A DNA stretch of 64,000 nt. Source: Aerococcus sp. UBA6277. GTDB taxonomy: Bacteria > Bacillota > Bacilli > Lactobacillales > Aerococcaceae. Position numbers and translations under genes: made by a program. The DNA is taken from the NCBI RefSeq assembly GCF_002440555.1, contig NZ_DJUR01000043.1, forward strand, positions 57,316 through 121,315, written 5' to 3'. The notes below the pieces were generated by a model. That model was not told the DNA's origin. It saw only the letters and a program-made list of their open reading frames with translations, and did not search any database. Position 1 is the first letter of the stretch. The number at the start of each line of letters is the position of its first letter. Positions 18,645 to 27,806 of the stretch are shown here, in pieces.

Positions 18645-18685
18645 ACGTCAAAAAACGGTTTTTTTGTTTTTTGACGTTTTTTTAT
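18645..18685 (+). terminator. Terminator of the 37-aa peptide gene
   Basis: A perfect 12-bp stem ACGTCAAAAAAC / GTTTTTTGACGT followed by seven T, 25 nt after the stop. The stretch from here to 18790 shows nothing further. Confidence 0.9.
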
Positions 18686-18790
18686 GAATACCTATCATTT
18701 TTTGAAAGTACCTTTTTCTTCTTAAATTCCCCCACCTATATTCACTCATTTTCGGTCTAAATTTATATTCTCCCCTTTAATAATAACTAC

Positions 18791-18824
18791 AAAAAAATCG
18801 AGCTAGGAAAATGCCTAACTCGAT
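18791..18824 (-). terminator. Terminator of the traX-pepV-rpiA unit
   Basis: TCGAGCTAGG / CCTAACTCGA (18798-18823, one mismatch) with a 6-nt loop and seven T on the minus strand. Confidence 0.9.
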
Positions 18825-18837
18825 ATTAACTCACATA

Positions 18838-19512
18838 CTACCCATTAAATTCTACGACTTGCCCATTATTAGCCATTAAGACTTTGTCCGCAATTCCTAA
18901 GAATAAGCCATGTTCAACAACACCGACCATTTGAATCAACTCGTCAGCCAACTTGACTGCGTCTACTATTTTTTCTAAATGAAGGTCAATAATAAAGTTG
19001 CCTGAATCGGTGATAAATTTGCTGCGGTCCGGTAATTGACGGAATGTTGGTGCATAGTTTTTATCCTCAAATGCATAGAATAGGTGTTGACTGGCCGCTG
19101 GAATAACCTCAATTGGCAGTGGAAAGGCACCTAATTGGTCTACTTGCTTGCTGTGGTCGCATATCCAAATGACGCGTTCACTATTCACTGCAATAATTTT
19201 CTCAATCAGGTGTGCACCACCGCCCCCTTTAATCCCATTTAATTGTGGATCAAATTCGTCTGTGCCATCAATTGTTAAATCAATGGCTGGGACATCATTT
19301 AATGAGGCTATTGGAATGTTTAGACTGGTTGCTAAATCGGCTGACTGTATGGAGGTTGGTACACCGGTAAAGGCTAAGCCTTCCTCTTTCATCCGTCTGC
19401 CTAGTTCTGTAATCAGGTAATAGGCTGTTGAGCCTGTGCCTAATCCAACGACCATACCATCTTCAACGTATTGGGCTGCTGCAACCCCAACGAGTTCTTT
19501 TTCGTTCACCAT
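18838..19512 (-). CDS. rpiA: Ribose-5-phosphate isomerase A
   Basis: A 224-aa enzyme interconverting ribose-5-phosphate and ribulose-5-phosphate. Diagnostic motifs are GLGTGSTAYY (phosphate loop), DGTDEFD with catalytic Asp, and KGGGGAHLIEKI. Length is normal. It starts 21 nt after pepV and is the last gene of a three-gene minus-strand unit ending in a terminator. Confidence 0.96.
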   Translation of the reverse strand: MVNEKELVGVAAAQYVEDGMVVGLGTGSTAYYLITELGRRMKEEGLAFTGVPTSIQSADLATSLNIPIASLNDVPAIDLTIDGTDEFDPQLNGIKGGGGAHLIEKIIAVNSERVIWICDHSKQVDQLGAFPLPIEVIPAASQHLFYAFEDKNYAPTFRQLPDRSKFITDSGNFIIDLHLEKIVDAVKLADELIQMVGVVEHGLFLGIADKVLMANNGQVVEFNG

Positions 19513-19533
19513 ATGACTCCTTTGTCTGGCACC

Positions 19534-20916
19534 CTATCCTAATTGGTCTGCTTGACCAAGTTGGATAAAAGCATCTGTATATAGTTTTAGTAAATCTTCT
19601 AGTGTATCCATTTCGATGTATTCATCGGCTTGGTGGGCCACATGTGCATCATGTTGGAAGTTCATCCCAAATGACACACAATTTGGCATTACTTTACTAT
19701 ATGATACCCCACCAGAGATAATAGGTTCAATAGCGTGGTCTGGGAAATGTTTGTGGAAGGTATTTAACAATAATTGATTGGCTGGTAAATTCACGTCAGA
19801 AAGTATTGGCGCTGTATCAAATGATTTCACAAATGGGATATCCGCGAATTCTTTGGTGAAGGCGTCTGTCAATTCTGGTTCAGTAATATTAGTTGGGTAG
19901 CGAACATCAATAGTAAAGGCAATTTTACCGTCTGCCGTTTTCTCAATGACACCCTGGTTTAATGTCAACGGACCCATGATGTCGTGGTTACGGGCTACGT
20001 CAAATCCTGACCCATCATAAGGACGAAATAGGCGTGTCCACTTGTTGGCCAATTCATCTGAATAAGTATTGGCAATGATTTCAAAACCACGGGTGATGGC
20101 TGAATCTCCTGCTTCTGGTGTTGAGGCATGGGCAGAAATCCCGTAAACAGTTAGGGTTGTTTGGCCATTTTCTTCTTTGATGGCGATTGGCCACTGTTTA
20201 TTTTTGGCATAGGCTTCTAGTCCAGGATTTAGTGCATCAGCGATGACGAATGTCGCTTCTGATGGTACTACATTTGATCCGGCACCACCAACTACACTTT
20301 CAATAATGGTATCTAGCTTCAAATCACCTTTGAAGTTCCAAGTTGTAGCCCCTTTTTCCCCGATTTGTAGCGGGAATTGCCCATCTGGTGTGATGGCGAA
20401 ATCAGGTGCCCCCTCTTTGATGACGTATTGCGGAATGTCCGTCATGTCTGATTCTTCGTCAGACCCAATTACGATACGGATGGCATTTTTTAAGGGAACT
20501 TGGTAATCCTGTAAGATTTTAACGGCATAGTATGACAAAACGGCATTCCGTTTCATATCTGATGTTCCGCGACCATACATCCGGCCGTCGATAATTTCAG
20601 CGCCAAATGGTTCTTTGGTCCAATTTGACAAGGCCCCTACGGGTACGACGTCAATATGACTAGCAACATCCACCCGGTGGTTAGTCCCCGCATTTTGGGG
20701 TTCCATGTGAACGGTATATGGGTAAACATCCCCAACTTTCATGTCGTCACGGACAGCTAAATCGTGCATAAAATCTAGCGCTTTGCGGACTTCAGGTCCA
20801 TAAGGGGCATCTGCTGTAGCCGCCTCATCATCGCGAATAGATGGGATTCGGACCAAACCTTGGATGTCTTCGATTAATTGCGGGATATATTGTGCGAAAT
20901 CTATTTTATCTAACAT
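19534..20916 (-). CDS. pepV: Dipeptidase PepV (M20 family)
   Basis: A 460-aa cytoplasmic zinc dipeptidase of the PepV type used by lactic acid bacteria to hydrolyse peptides taken up from the medium. Metal ligands and catalytic residues: His87 (ASHIDVVP), Asp120 (GRGTSDMKRN), the Glu pair in GSDEESDMTD and the C-terminal HVAHQADEYI. In most relatives the DxKG motif follows the Asp; here the Gly is Arg (DMKRN), a mild deviation. The lid domain occupies the middle. It lies 53 nt downstream of traX. Confidence 0.92.
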   Translation of the reverse strand: MLDKIDFAQYIPQLIEDIQGLVRIPSIRDDEAATADAPYGPEVRKALDFMHDLAVRDDMKVGDVYPYTVHMEPQNAGTNHRVDVASHIDVVPVGALSNWTKEPFGAEIIDGRMYGRGTSDMKRNAVLSYYAVKILQDYQVPLKNAIRIVIGSDEESDMTDIPQYVIKEGAPDFAITPDGQFPLQIGEKGATTWNFKGDLKLDTIIESVVGGAGSNVVPSEATFVIADALNPGLEAYAKNKQWPIAIKEENGQTTLTVYGISAHASTPEAGDSAITRGFEIIANTYSDELANKWTRLFRPYDGSGFDVARNHDIMGPLTLNQGVIEKTADGKIAFTIDVRYPTNITEPELTDAFTKEFADIPFVKSFDTAPILSDVNLPANQLLLNTFHKHFPDHAIEPIISGGVSYSKVMPNCVSFGMNFQHDAHVAHQADEYIEMDTLEDLLKLYTDAFIQLGQADQLG

Positions 20917-20969
20917 ATTATTCTCCTAGTTTTTTCTAAATTTTAAATCTTGTGTGTTATATGAATGGG

Positions 20970-21686
20970 CTACACGATGAAATAACGGGCAATTATGCCG
21001 AATATCAGCAGATGAATAGGGTAAATCCAATACAGCCATTTGGCGTTGTAACGGCCCCTTAATCCATTGTAGAAGTAAGTCATTACAAAAGATATCGGTG
21101 CAGTCACTTCCCATAGCACGAGTACAGCCCCAGCAAAGGATTGGATGAATCGTTGGTCTTGGGTGACATAAAGGACACCGATTAAAATAACGCCGAACAT
21201 GCCGTAATCCGTATTGAAATACTCAGCAGCGATTGCTAATAAGACGATAGGAATAAAAGCTAGCCAGCGGTATTTCATTATACTAGCCAACCAGATTGCT
21301 AATAGCCCCAACAATAAAGTAAAGAATACATTTTGATGGGCCAAATCAAAAAATTGCTGGCTAATGGCTAGGTTAAATGGAATTTCTGATATCAAGGCAA
21401 AAATCCCTAACCTTATAGCATATTTTTGTTTATTAGAGGTATGGAAGAAACCTTCAACCAATAGGAAACAAAATATCGGAAAAGCAATCCGCCCAATTAG
21501 GCGAAAGCTGGTATAAGCCGTATAAGCCAGGGAATAATGAAAACTTTCCAGTTGTCCATTATTTAATAACGGCAGTAAAATGGCTGCACCCATGTGGTCA
21601 ATAATCATGGTGACCATGGCGATCCATTTCAAGGTAGAACCCGAAAGCCCGCCTTGTTTATTCTGTGCGTTCATTGCTTGAGCCAA
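20970..21686 (-). CDS. TraX family membrane protein
   Basis: A 238-aa polytopic protein of the TraX family (Pfam TraX, related to membrane acyltransferases). The marker is LKWIAMVTMIIDHMGA near residue 18, where the conserved DHxG sits in the first helix, followed by RLIGRIAFPIFCFLLVEGF. About seven hydrophobic segments follow. Despite the plasmid-derived name, chromosomal TraX proteins are common in Firmicutes and their substrate is unknown. The start is TTG at 21686, 7 nt after AAGGAGG; the next ATG would be 19 nt away from it. First gene of a unit with pepV and rpiA. Confidence 0.85.
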   Translation of the reverse strand: MAQAMNAQNKQGGLSGSTLKWIAMVTMIIDHMGAAILLPLLNNGQLESFHYSLAYTAYTSFRLIGRIAFPIFCFLLVEGFFHTSNKQKYAIRLGIFALISEIPFNLAISQQFFDLAHQNVFFTLLLGLLAIWLASIMKYRWLAFIPIVLLAIAAEYFNTDYGMFGVILIGVLYVTQDQRFIQSFAGAVLVLWEVTAPISFVMTYFYNGLRGRYNAKWLYWIYPIHLLIFGIIARYFIV

Positions 21687-21779
21687 GCGACCGCCTCCTT
21701 CTTTTCACGTTTTTCATGATGGTGTTATTTTATCATAGTTTTTTCATTTTTCTTTATTTATCACATTGTTTGGGCAAAT

Positions 21780-21806
21780 AAAAAGGTCGAGAAAAAGTCT
21801 CGACCC
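21780..21806 (-). terminator. Terminator of the amino-acid ABC operon
   Basis: A perfect 8-bp stem GGTCGAGA / TCTCGACC with a 5-nt loop and five T on the minus strand. Between it and the operon stop (21964), ACATAG/CTATGT and CCCTAA/TTAGGG nest as a second possible stem-loop. Confidence 0.85.
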
Positions 21807-21963
21807 CTTGTTAATATTAAAAAATTATCCAACATAGACTCAGTTTCTTTGAATCCCTAACCTGTGTTTAGATTAATGAAACCATTTAGGGCCTATGTAA
21901 AAAACTATCCTACTGGTTCAAAGGACATGATAGCAAATGCCATAGCCAACGGATTGAACTGTG

Positions 21964-22656
21964 CTATGCCGGTGTTTTCAAAGCGCCATCTTTTGCTGTA
22001 GCCTTGTCAGACCGTCGGTTTGATAGGTATTTTGAAAATTTAGACAAGGTATAACATACCAACCAATATAAGAAGGTCATAATCACAAACATTGGAATCA
22101 CATATGCTGTATTTTGGTTATAGATAATCTTCGCATTATGCGTCAATTCCGGTAAGGAAATAATTGTTGCAAGCGACGTATCCTTAATCAAGGCAATCAA
22201 TTGCGACACAATCGAAGGTGCCATTGACCGCACAGCTTGTGGTAATAAAATATACACCAAGGTTTGTACATGAGTTAAACCGGTTGAAATCCCTGCTTCT
22301 GTCTGCCCTTTTGGAATAGCATTCAATCCACCACGAATAATTTCTGAAATCATGGCTGATTCAAATATAGTCAAAGCCCCTACTGCTGCCCAGAAAATAT
22401 TTAAGCGAATCCCTAATTGTGGCAAAGCAAAATAAGTAAAGAAGATAATTAATAGTAAAGGTAAATTACGAATAATATCGATAATTAGCCCTAAAACTTT
22501 AGACAAAATTGGAATTCCCATAAATCGAATAACCCCAAAAATTCCACCTAAAACTAACGAGAATATGATAGCGTAAAACGTTACTTGAAGCGTAACCCAT
22601 AGACCATCAAGTAAAAACTGGATATTCATCCATTGAAATGCACCTGCAAAATCCAT
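21964..22656 (-). CDS. Amino-acid ABC transporter permease (HisM/GlnP type)
   Basis: A 230-aa inner subunit with about five membrane spans, of the polar amino-acid uptake class (His/Glu/Gln/Arg type). The EAA-loop motif that contacts the ATPase is seen as EAGISTGLTHVQTLVYILLPQAVR (split here: EAGISTGLTHVQ, then ILLPQAVR). It pairs with the adjacent permease 22673-23326 as the heterodimeric channel. The substrate cannot be told from sequence. It starts 16 nt downstream of that permease; last gene of the operon. Confidence 0.92.
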   Translation of the reverse strand: MDFAGAFQWMNIQFLLDGLWVTLQVTFYAIIFSLVLGGIFGVIRFMGIPILSKVLGLIIDIIRNLPLLLIIFFTYFALPQLGIRLNIFWAAVGALTIFESAMISEIIRGGLNAIPKGQTEAGISTGLTHVQTLVYILLPQAVRSMAPSIVSQLIALIKDTSLATIISLPELTHNAKIIYNQNTAYVIPMFVIMTFLYWLVCYTLSKFSKYLSNRRSDKATAKDGALKTPA

Positions 22657-22672
22657 CTATTACCGCTCCTTT

Positions 22673-23326
22673 CTAACGTACGTCCTGTTGTGCTAATCGT
22701 TTTTCAATATATGAAACTAATAAAGTTAAAGGTACTGTAATGATCAAGTAAATACACGCGATCATTGTGTAAGTCCCTAAAGTATTAAAGGTTTCACTGG
22801 CAATTAAATCACCGTAATACATTAAATCTAACCCAGCCACCATAGCTAGAATAGAAGAGTTTTTCACTAAGTTGATAAATTGGTTACCTAATGGCGGAAT
22901 CACAATTTTCACAGCTTGTGGTAAAACCACGTACTGCATCGTTTGTACATAAGTCATCCCTTGTGAAATACCTGCTTCTCTTTGACCTTTAGGTACAGCT
23001 TCAATCCCTGAACGCACAACGTCCGCGATAAAGGCTGATGTATAAAGCGTTAAACCGATAATCCCTGATTGGAATCCGGTAATATCCATCCCGTATAAAG
23101 GAATAACTACATAGAAAAACATCACAATAATCAATAAAGGAATATTACGGAAAAATTCTACAAAGATATCGCCAATTTTAGCTAAAACCTTGTTTTCTAA
23201 GGTTTGGATAATTCCCACTAAACCACCAAGAATTAAGGAAGCAATCAGAGCGATCACTGATGCAATCAAGGTATTGATAAATCCTTCAATAATTAAATCA
23301 GAATAATTTGTTAATAATTCAAACAT
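22673..23326 (-). CDS. Amino-acid ABC transporter permease
   Basis: A 217-aa permease with the EAA loop EAGISQGMTYVQ / VVLPQAVK and a typical SLILGGLVGIIQTLE entry region. The frame stays open 27 codons further upstream into the binding-protein gene, but the start MFELLTNYSDLI at 23326 follows AGGGAGG by 8 nt, which fixes it. It is 13 nt from the binding-protein stop, so the two are translationally close. Partner of the 230-aa permease. Confidence 0.92.
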   Translation of the reverse strand: MFELLTNYSDLIIEGFINTLIASVIALIASLILGGLVGIIQTLENKVLAKIGDIFVEFFRNIPLLIIVMFFYVVIPLYGMDITGFQSGIIGLTLYTSAFIADVVRSGIEAVPKGQREAGISQGMTYVQTMQYVVLPQAVKIVIPPLGNQFINLVKNSSILAMVAGLDLMYYGDLIASETFNTLGTYTMIACIYLIITVPLTLLVSYIEKRLAQQDVR

Positions 23327-23339
23327 GTGGTCAACCTCC

Positions 23340-24155
23340 CTACTCTGCAATTGATGACTCAGTATCGTCACCAAACCAATTTGCATATATTTCTTGATAC
23401 GTACCATCAGCTACCATGTCATCAATGGCTTGGTTTACTTCATTTAAGAAGTCATCTTGGCCCTTGTTGATGGCAATACCATATGGTTCTTTTGTAAAGG
23501 TTGATCCAGCAATTTTGTAACCTGGATTTTGTTCCATAATCCCTAATAAAATAGCATTATCCGTGGTCATCGCGTCCCCTTGACCTGATTTTAAGGCCGT
23601 GAAGGCTTCAGCGTAGTTTTCTAACTCTAAGATATTCGCATCCGGCGCTGCTTCTTTAATTCGTTGGGCTGATGTAGACCCTTTTACCGCCAAAACGGTA
23701 TGTTCACTCGTCAAGCTCTCAACACCTTCTATATCAGAATCTTCAGGTACCATCAAGGCTTGCCCGGCATCAAAGTACACTTGACTAAAGTCAACTTGTT
23801 TTAACCGATCTTCTGTGATGGTCATGGTTGCAATCAAAGCATCTACGTTCCCGTTTTTCAGTAAAGGAATACGGGTTTTAGAGGTTACCTCAACAAATTC
23901 TGCTTCGGCGTTTTCCCCACCGACACGCTTAGTAATCTCTTTCGCCATATCGATATCAAAACCTTCGATCCGGTTTTCTTCAATATTATATTTCCCAAAT
24001 AAGTTGGTATCGACTTTTACCCCCCAAGTGATGACCGGGTAGGCTTCGCTGTCGATTCGCTCAGCAATATCCTGTTGGCTAGCAGCAGTGCTTGTACAGG
24101 CCGTAGCCAAGAAAGCAAAAGCCACTAGCGCAACAATTCGCCATAGTTTTTTCAT
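23340..24155 (-). CDS. Amino-acid ABC transporter substrate-binding lipoprotein
   Basis: A 271-aa extracellular binding protein of the SBP_bac_3 family. A lipoprotein signal peptide is visible: KKLWR, a hydrophobic core, and LATAC with Cys20 as the lipidated residue. Family motifs include IEGFDIDMAKEI, LLKNGNVDALIATMTIT and the hinge segment GITFT-like PYGIAINKG. The class binds glutamate, glutamine, histidine or arginine; which of these is not deducible. It lies 35 nt after the ATPase gene. Confidence 0.93.
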   Translation of the reverse strand: MKKLWRIVALVAFAFLATACTSTAASQQDIAERIDSEAYPVITWGVKVDTNLFGKYNIEENRIEGFDIDMAKEITKRVGGENAEAEFVEVTSKTRIPLLKNGNVDALIATMTITEDRLKQVDFSQVYFDAGQALMVPEDSDIEGVESLTSEHTVLAVKGSTSAQRIKEAAPDANILELENYAEAFTALKSGQGDAMTTDNAILLGIMEQNPGYKIAGSTFTKEPYGIAINKGQDDFLNEVNQAIDDMVADGTYQEIYANWFGDDTESSIAE

Positions 24156-24190
24156 GGTATTTCCCTCTTTCCTTAAGCGTGACTTGGTGA

Positions 24191-24922
24191 TTAGACTATG
24201 ATCTTGCTTAGGAATTGCACGGCACGTTCATCATGAGGATCTTCGAAGAACTCTTTTGATGGACGATCTTCTAAAATTTCCCCGTCTGCCATAAAGACGG
24301 TTCTATTCGATACTTCTTTGGCAAAGCCCATCTCATGCGTTACGACAACCATAGTCATGTTGTCCTCAAAGGCGATACGTTTCATTTGATCCAACACTTC
24401 CCCAACCATTTCTGGGTCAAGGGCTGAAGTTGGTTCATCAAATAGCATAATTTTCGGACGCATAGCTAGGCCACGAGCGATGGCCACACGTTGTTTTTGC
24501 CCACCAGATAATTGACCTGGGTAAGCATCACGTTTATCCCACATGTTTACACGTTGTAATAAACGCTCTGCTCTATCTTGGGCGTCTTTATCGGTTTTCT
24601 TCAAGACTTTTAAAGGCGCTAATGTCACATTTTCTAACACCGTCATGTGAGGATATAATTCGAAATGTTGGAATACCATACCGCAGTCGCGGCGAATTTG
24701 ACGGATGTCAGTGTTGCGGTCTGTAATATCTTTACCGTCAACAATTAAATGGCCTGAGTCTACCTTCTCTAAAGCATTTATCGTCCGAATCAAAGTTGAT
24801 TTACCAGAACCAGAAGGTCCAATCAAGGTCACAACTTCACCCTCATTTATCTTCAGATTAATGTCTTTCAACGCGTGGAATTTACCATAATATTTTTCAA
24901 CATGATCAAATGTAATCATCAT
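24191..24922 (-). CDS. Amino-acid ABC transporter ATP-binding protein
   Basis: A 243-aa ATPase of the GlnQ/HisP type that powers the two permeases downstream. Walker A is GPSGSGKST, the Q loop is in MVFQHFELYPHMTVLENV, the signature is LSGGQKQR, Walker B is [12 protein letters not shown], and the H loop follows in VVTHEMGF. Two ATG codons lie side by side; the second (24919) has the better 7-nt spacing from GAGG. First gene of the four-gene operon with a consensus promoter. Confidence 0.94.
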   Translation of the reverse strand: MMITFDHVEKYYGKFHALKDINLKINEGEVVTLIGPSGSGKSTLIRTINALEKVDSGHLIVDGKDITDRNTDIRQIRRDCGMVFQHFELYPHMTVLENVTLAPLKVLKKTDKDAQDRAERLLQRVNMWDKRDAYPGQLSGGQKQRVAIARGLAMRPKIMLFDEPTSALDPEMVGEVLDQMKRIAFEDNMTMVVVTHEMGFAKEVSNRTVFMADGEILEDRPSKEFFEDPHDERAVQFLSKIIV

Positions 24923-25008
24923 CGCACCTCTTCTTATTTAATTTTTCCTTTTGAATACAATTGCAATAAACTTGAATGTAAACAGGATTCTTGCATAAAG
25001 ATAAAATA

Positions 25009-25037
25009 ATTCTAATCATTTCTTAAGCAAGTGTCAA
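25009..25037 (-). promoter_or_regulatory. Promoter of the amino-acid ABC operon
   Basis: Minus-strand TTGACA (25032-25037), 17-nt spacer, TAGAAT (25009-25014): near-consensus sigma-A promoter, about 90 nt before the ATPase start. Confidence 0.8.
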
Positions 25038-25148
25038 CTTTTTTGATAGATTTCTTAACATGTTTCGGTATCAATGTTATTTTATATTTCATAATCGAAT
25101 TAATTGAACACTTCTTTACTTGATATGACGCCCTGTCGAGATTTTGAA

Positions 25149-25178
25149 TTGTCATTCTTTTTATATAAGTACTATAAT
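25149..25178 (+). promoter_or_regulatory. Promoter of the TIM-barrel/M24 peptidase unit
   Basis: TTGTCA (25149-25154), 18-nt spacer, TATAAT (25173-25178). Confidence 0.7.
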
Positions 25179-25232
25179 AAGAATAGAACTATCTGAAACA
25201 CCCATTCAATCAATTAAATGGAGGTTATAGCG

Positions 25233-26024
25233 TTGAATCAACCAAAAAACGGCTCTCAAAATATCTCTTCGCAATTTAGAAGCGATATGGTGATGGTGCC
25301 AGAAGTTATTAACGAAGCGTCCGGTATTCGCGTGTTTGGAAGAACTTTAAAATCATTCGTCTTTACAACTGACGTCGCTACAATCCTATACTGTAATGCG
25401 GATGCCGTCTTAGCTGTCTATCCATTCTCCCCGCATCCTGCAATCATTTCAGCAGTAACATCGGTAGCCAGTCAGCCTGTATTTGCCGGCGTTGGTGGCG
25501 GTACAACTCAGGGTAAGCGTAGCGTAGATATTGCCCTTTTCGCGGAAGCGACAGGGGTTCAAGGGGTTGTGGTGAATGCCCCGATGACCGCAGAGAATAT
25601 TCTAGATATTGAACACACCGTCGACTCCCCGATTGTAGCAACAGTTGTCTCTGCCTATAACGATATTGAAGCACGAATTTCTGCCGGTGCGGATATCCTA
25701 AACGTTTCAGGTGGCAAAGAAACAGCCGCTATCGTTGAACGGATTCGCCGGGATTTCCCAGATGTGCCGATTATCGCAACTGGTGGTCAAAATGAAGACA
25801 CCATTCGTAAGGTGATCGAAGCTGGCGCTAACGCCGTTTCCTGGACCCCACCGACTACTGGTGAAATATTTAAAGAGAAAATGGTCAAATACCGTAAAGA
25901 TCGCCGTGAGGACTTCCTTGAAACCCATGATGGTATGACCTTACATGAATTTGAGGAATATATTGAGGAACATCCAGAAGCTGAAGAGAAATATAATGAA
26001 GATTCTTCTGACGGCTATCTGTAA
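25233..26024 (+). CDS. TIM-barrel family protein of unknown reaction (often annotated as hydrolase)
   Basis: A 263-aa protein with the look of a phosphate-binding beta/alpha barrel: alternating hydrophobic strands (AVLAVYPFSP, PVFAGVGGGTT, GVVVNAPMT, ADILNVSGGK, PIIATGGQNEDTIRKVIEAGANAVSW). The last two Gly-rich segments resemble phosphate grips of ThiE/NanE-like barrels. A charged C-terminal tail with EEYIEEHPEAEEKYNED follows. I do not assign a reaction. The start is TTG at 25233, 7 nt from GGAGG; the ATG at 25218 lies on the RBS itself. It is followed after 17 nt by the M24 peptidase and shares its promoter. Confidence 0.75.
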   Translation: MNQPKNGSQNISSQFRSDMVMVPEVINEASGIRVFGRTLKSFVFTTDVATILYCNADAVLAVYPFSPHPAIISAVTSVASQPVFAGVGGGTTQGKRSVDIALFAEATGVQGVVVNAPMTAENILDIEHTVDSPIVATVVSAYNDIEARISAGADILNVSGGKETAAIVERIRRDFPDVPIIATGGQNEDTIRKVIEAGANAVSWTPPTTGEIFKEKMVKYRKDRREDFLETHDGMTLHEFEEYIEEHPEAEEKYNEDSSDGYL

Positions 26025-26041
26025 GAAGAGATGGAGGATAT

Positions 26042-27154
26042 ATGGATCAAGAACATAGCAACCGACTAACAACCATTCAACAACAAGTTAAAAACCACAA
26101 CTTAGATGCCCTAGTCATTAGCGACAAGGCATCCATCGACTACTACACCGGTGTCAATTTTGACCCCATGGAACGTTTTTGGTTATTGATTATCCAACCG
26201 GACAAAAGTCCACAAATTATCGCTAACAAGCTATTTGTATTCGACGAATTAGCTGAAGTTGACGTTACTTGGGTAGATGATAACGACACAATCGCTGAAG
26301 CCTTCGCAAATCTAGCGGACTTCCCAGCAACCGACGCCCCACTAAGAATCGGCGTGGATAAATTGTGGCGGGCTGACCAACTGTTAGCCATCGCCAAAAC
26401 ATACAACCAAGCCACTTTTGAAGTAGGTTCTGACTTAGTTGATGCCCAAAGAGCCATTAAAACCCCTGAAGAACAAGAAAAAATGCGTAAAGCTTCAGAC
26501 ATTAACGACCGGGCCATGGCTCGTTTAATCGAGGAAGTCTTACCACTTGGCTTGGACGAATTGGCTGCAGTAGATGAATTAGCCCGTATTTACGATGAAG
26601 AAGGCGCAGATGCCGGTTTTTCATTCGAACCCATTATTGCTTACGGTCCAAACGGTGCTGACCCACACCATGAATCTGATCATACCTCGCCGAAACTGGG
26701 TGATTCGATTGTCATTGATATCGGCTGTAAACATGAAGAATACTGTTCCGACATGACCCGTACCGTTTATTACGGTGAGCCTAGTGCTGAGGCCAAAAGG
26801 GTATATGACATCGTGCTCGAAGCCAATTTACGCGGTATTGACGCGGTCAAGGTTGGCGAAACTTTGGCGAATGTGGACGATGCAGCGCGTGATTACATCA
26901 CAGCCCAAGGATATGGTGACCAATTTACCCACCGACTAGGCCATTTCATCGGACGCGAAGTTCATGAAAAAGGCGATGTGTCAAAAGCTAATACAGCTAC
27001 CATTAAAGATGGCAATATCTTCTCAATCGAACCTGGTATTTACCTGACTGGTAACACAGCCGTTCGTATTGAAGATTTAGTGATTGCGCATGATGGGGGC
27101 ACTGAAAACTTGAACCACTTCACCAAAGATATGATTATTATTCAACCAAAATGA
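26042..27154 (+). CDS. Xaa-Pro dipeptidase/aminopeptidase family protein (M24)
   Basis: A 370-aa pita-bread-fold metallopeptidase that cleaves Xaa-Pro bonds. The dinuclear metal ligands appear in order: Asp in IDIGCKHEEYCSDMTRT (two Asp), His in GHFIGREVHEKG, Glu in FSIEPGIY and Glu in VRIEDLV. The N-terminal creatinase-like domain spans about 1-125. It is of the PepQ/YqhT type in size. The RBS GGAGG is only 4 nt from the ATG. Cotranscribed with the preceding TIM-barrel gene. Confidence 0.9.
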   Translation: MDQEHSNRLTTIQQQVKNHNLDALVISDKASIDYYTGVNFDPMERFWLLIIQPDKSPQIIANKLFVFDELAEVDVTWVDDNDTIAEAFANLADFPATDAPLRIGVDKLWRADQLLAIAKTYNQATFEVGSDLVDAQRAIKTPEEQEKMRKASDINDRAMARLIEEVLPLGLDELAAVDELARIYDEEGADAGFSFEPIIAYGPNGADPHHESDHTSPKLGDSIVIDIGCKHEEYCSDMTRTVYYGEPSAEAKRVYDIVLEANLRGIDAVKVGETLANVDDAARDYITAQGYGDQFTHRLGHFIGREVHEKGDVSKANTATIKDGNIFSIEPGIYLTGNTAVRIEDLVIAHDGGTENLNHFTKDMIIIQPK

Positions 27155-27224
27155 TACTGGTTACACAGTCCACCAATGCCCTATTTTTCATTTTATGATG
27201 CTAAATATTTAAATTATAAGCTTC

Positions 27225-27263
27225 AAAAAAGCGCCCATCACGACAAGTGAAGGGCGCTTTTTA
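27225..27263 (+). terminator. Terminator after the M24 peptidase
   Basis: AAAAAGCGCCC / GGGCGCTTTTT with an inner TCAC-GACAA-GTGA helix. It has T runs on both strands and may also serve the convergent 122-aa gene. Confidence 0.92.
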
Positions 27264-27307
27264 CTTTTATTCTAGTGTTTTTCTAAACGACTTCTGGCGC
27301 ACTTTTT

Positions 27308-27676
27308 CTACTTAAAGAGCATTTGGAAGAATTCGAAAACGCGCGGTCCAAGCAAGGCTACCGCTAGGATAGCGAGGGCCAAAATAATCCATACCAGTAC
27401 TTTGCGGGAATGATTGCTTGAACCTGACCAAAAGTACTGTTTTTGTTTTTGTCTTTCAAAGAAGATTTCATTGGTGTCTAAGTCTTGGAAGGTTTCTTTT
27501 GGCACAGGCGTTTCCGCAAACGTTTCGACGTTAAATTCAGCAGTATCCTGTGTGAGTGTTGTCTCAGGGACTGAGAATTTAATGTCATCTGAAAAAGCTT
27601 TTCCATACTTTTTTTGGTTATTCTTCTTCTCGCGTTCAAGCGCTTTTTTCGCTTGGCGATATGTTTGCCGCTTCAC
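27308..27676 (-). CDS. Hypothetical protein with one C-terminal membrane segment
   Basis: A 122-aa protein not recognised. The N-terminal third is strongly basic (MKRQTYRQAKKALEREKK), the middle is Thr/Glu-rich and probably disordered, and a single hydrophobic helix (about 92-112, VLVWIILALAILAVALLG) lies near the C-terminus, predicting a tail-anchored cytoplasmic protein. The start is GTG, 8 nt after AAGGAGG. It is divergent from the FUSC-family gene. Confidence 0.75.
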   Translation of the reverse strand: MKRQTYRQAKKALEREKKNNQKKYGKAFSDDIKFSVPETTLTQDTAEFNVETFAETPVPKETFQDLDTNEIFFERQKQKQYFWSGSSNHSRKVLVWIILALAILAVALLGPRVFEFFQMLFK

Positions 27677-27724
27677 CTAGTGCACCTCCTTTATTATTTA
27701 GTTCATTTTATCCAGTATTCCTAG

Positions 27725-27730
27725 TATAAT
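27725..27730 (+). promoter_or_regulatory. Promoter of the FUSC-family gene
   Basis: TATAAT with a TTCATT -35 at 17-nt spacing (27702-27707). Confidence 0.5.
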
Positions 27731-27806
27731 CTATTTACAAGAAAATTCAAATTGTAGAGAAGGGGATTTTTTCAACTTTCCCTCTTAATTAAAGGAGCCT
27801 ATTTCA

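Noticed and set aside
20970..21686. TraX as evidence of a conjugative element
   Set aside because: Chromosomal TraX homologues are common in Firmicutes; no other transfer genes, integrase or repeats are present.
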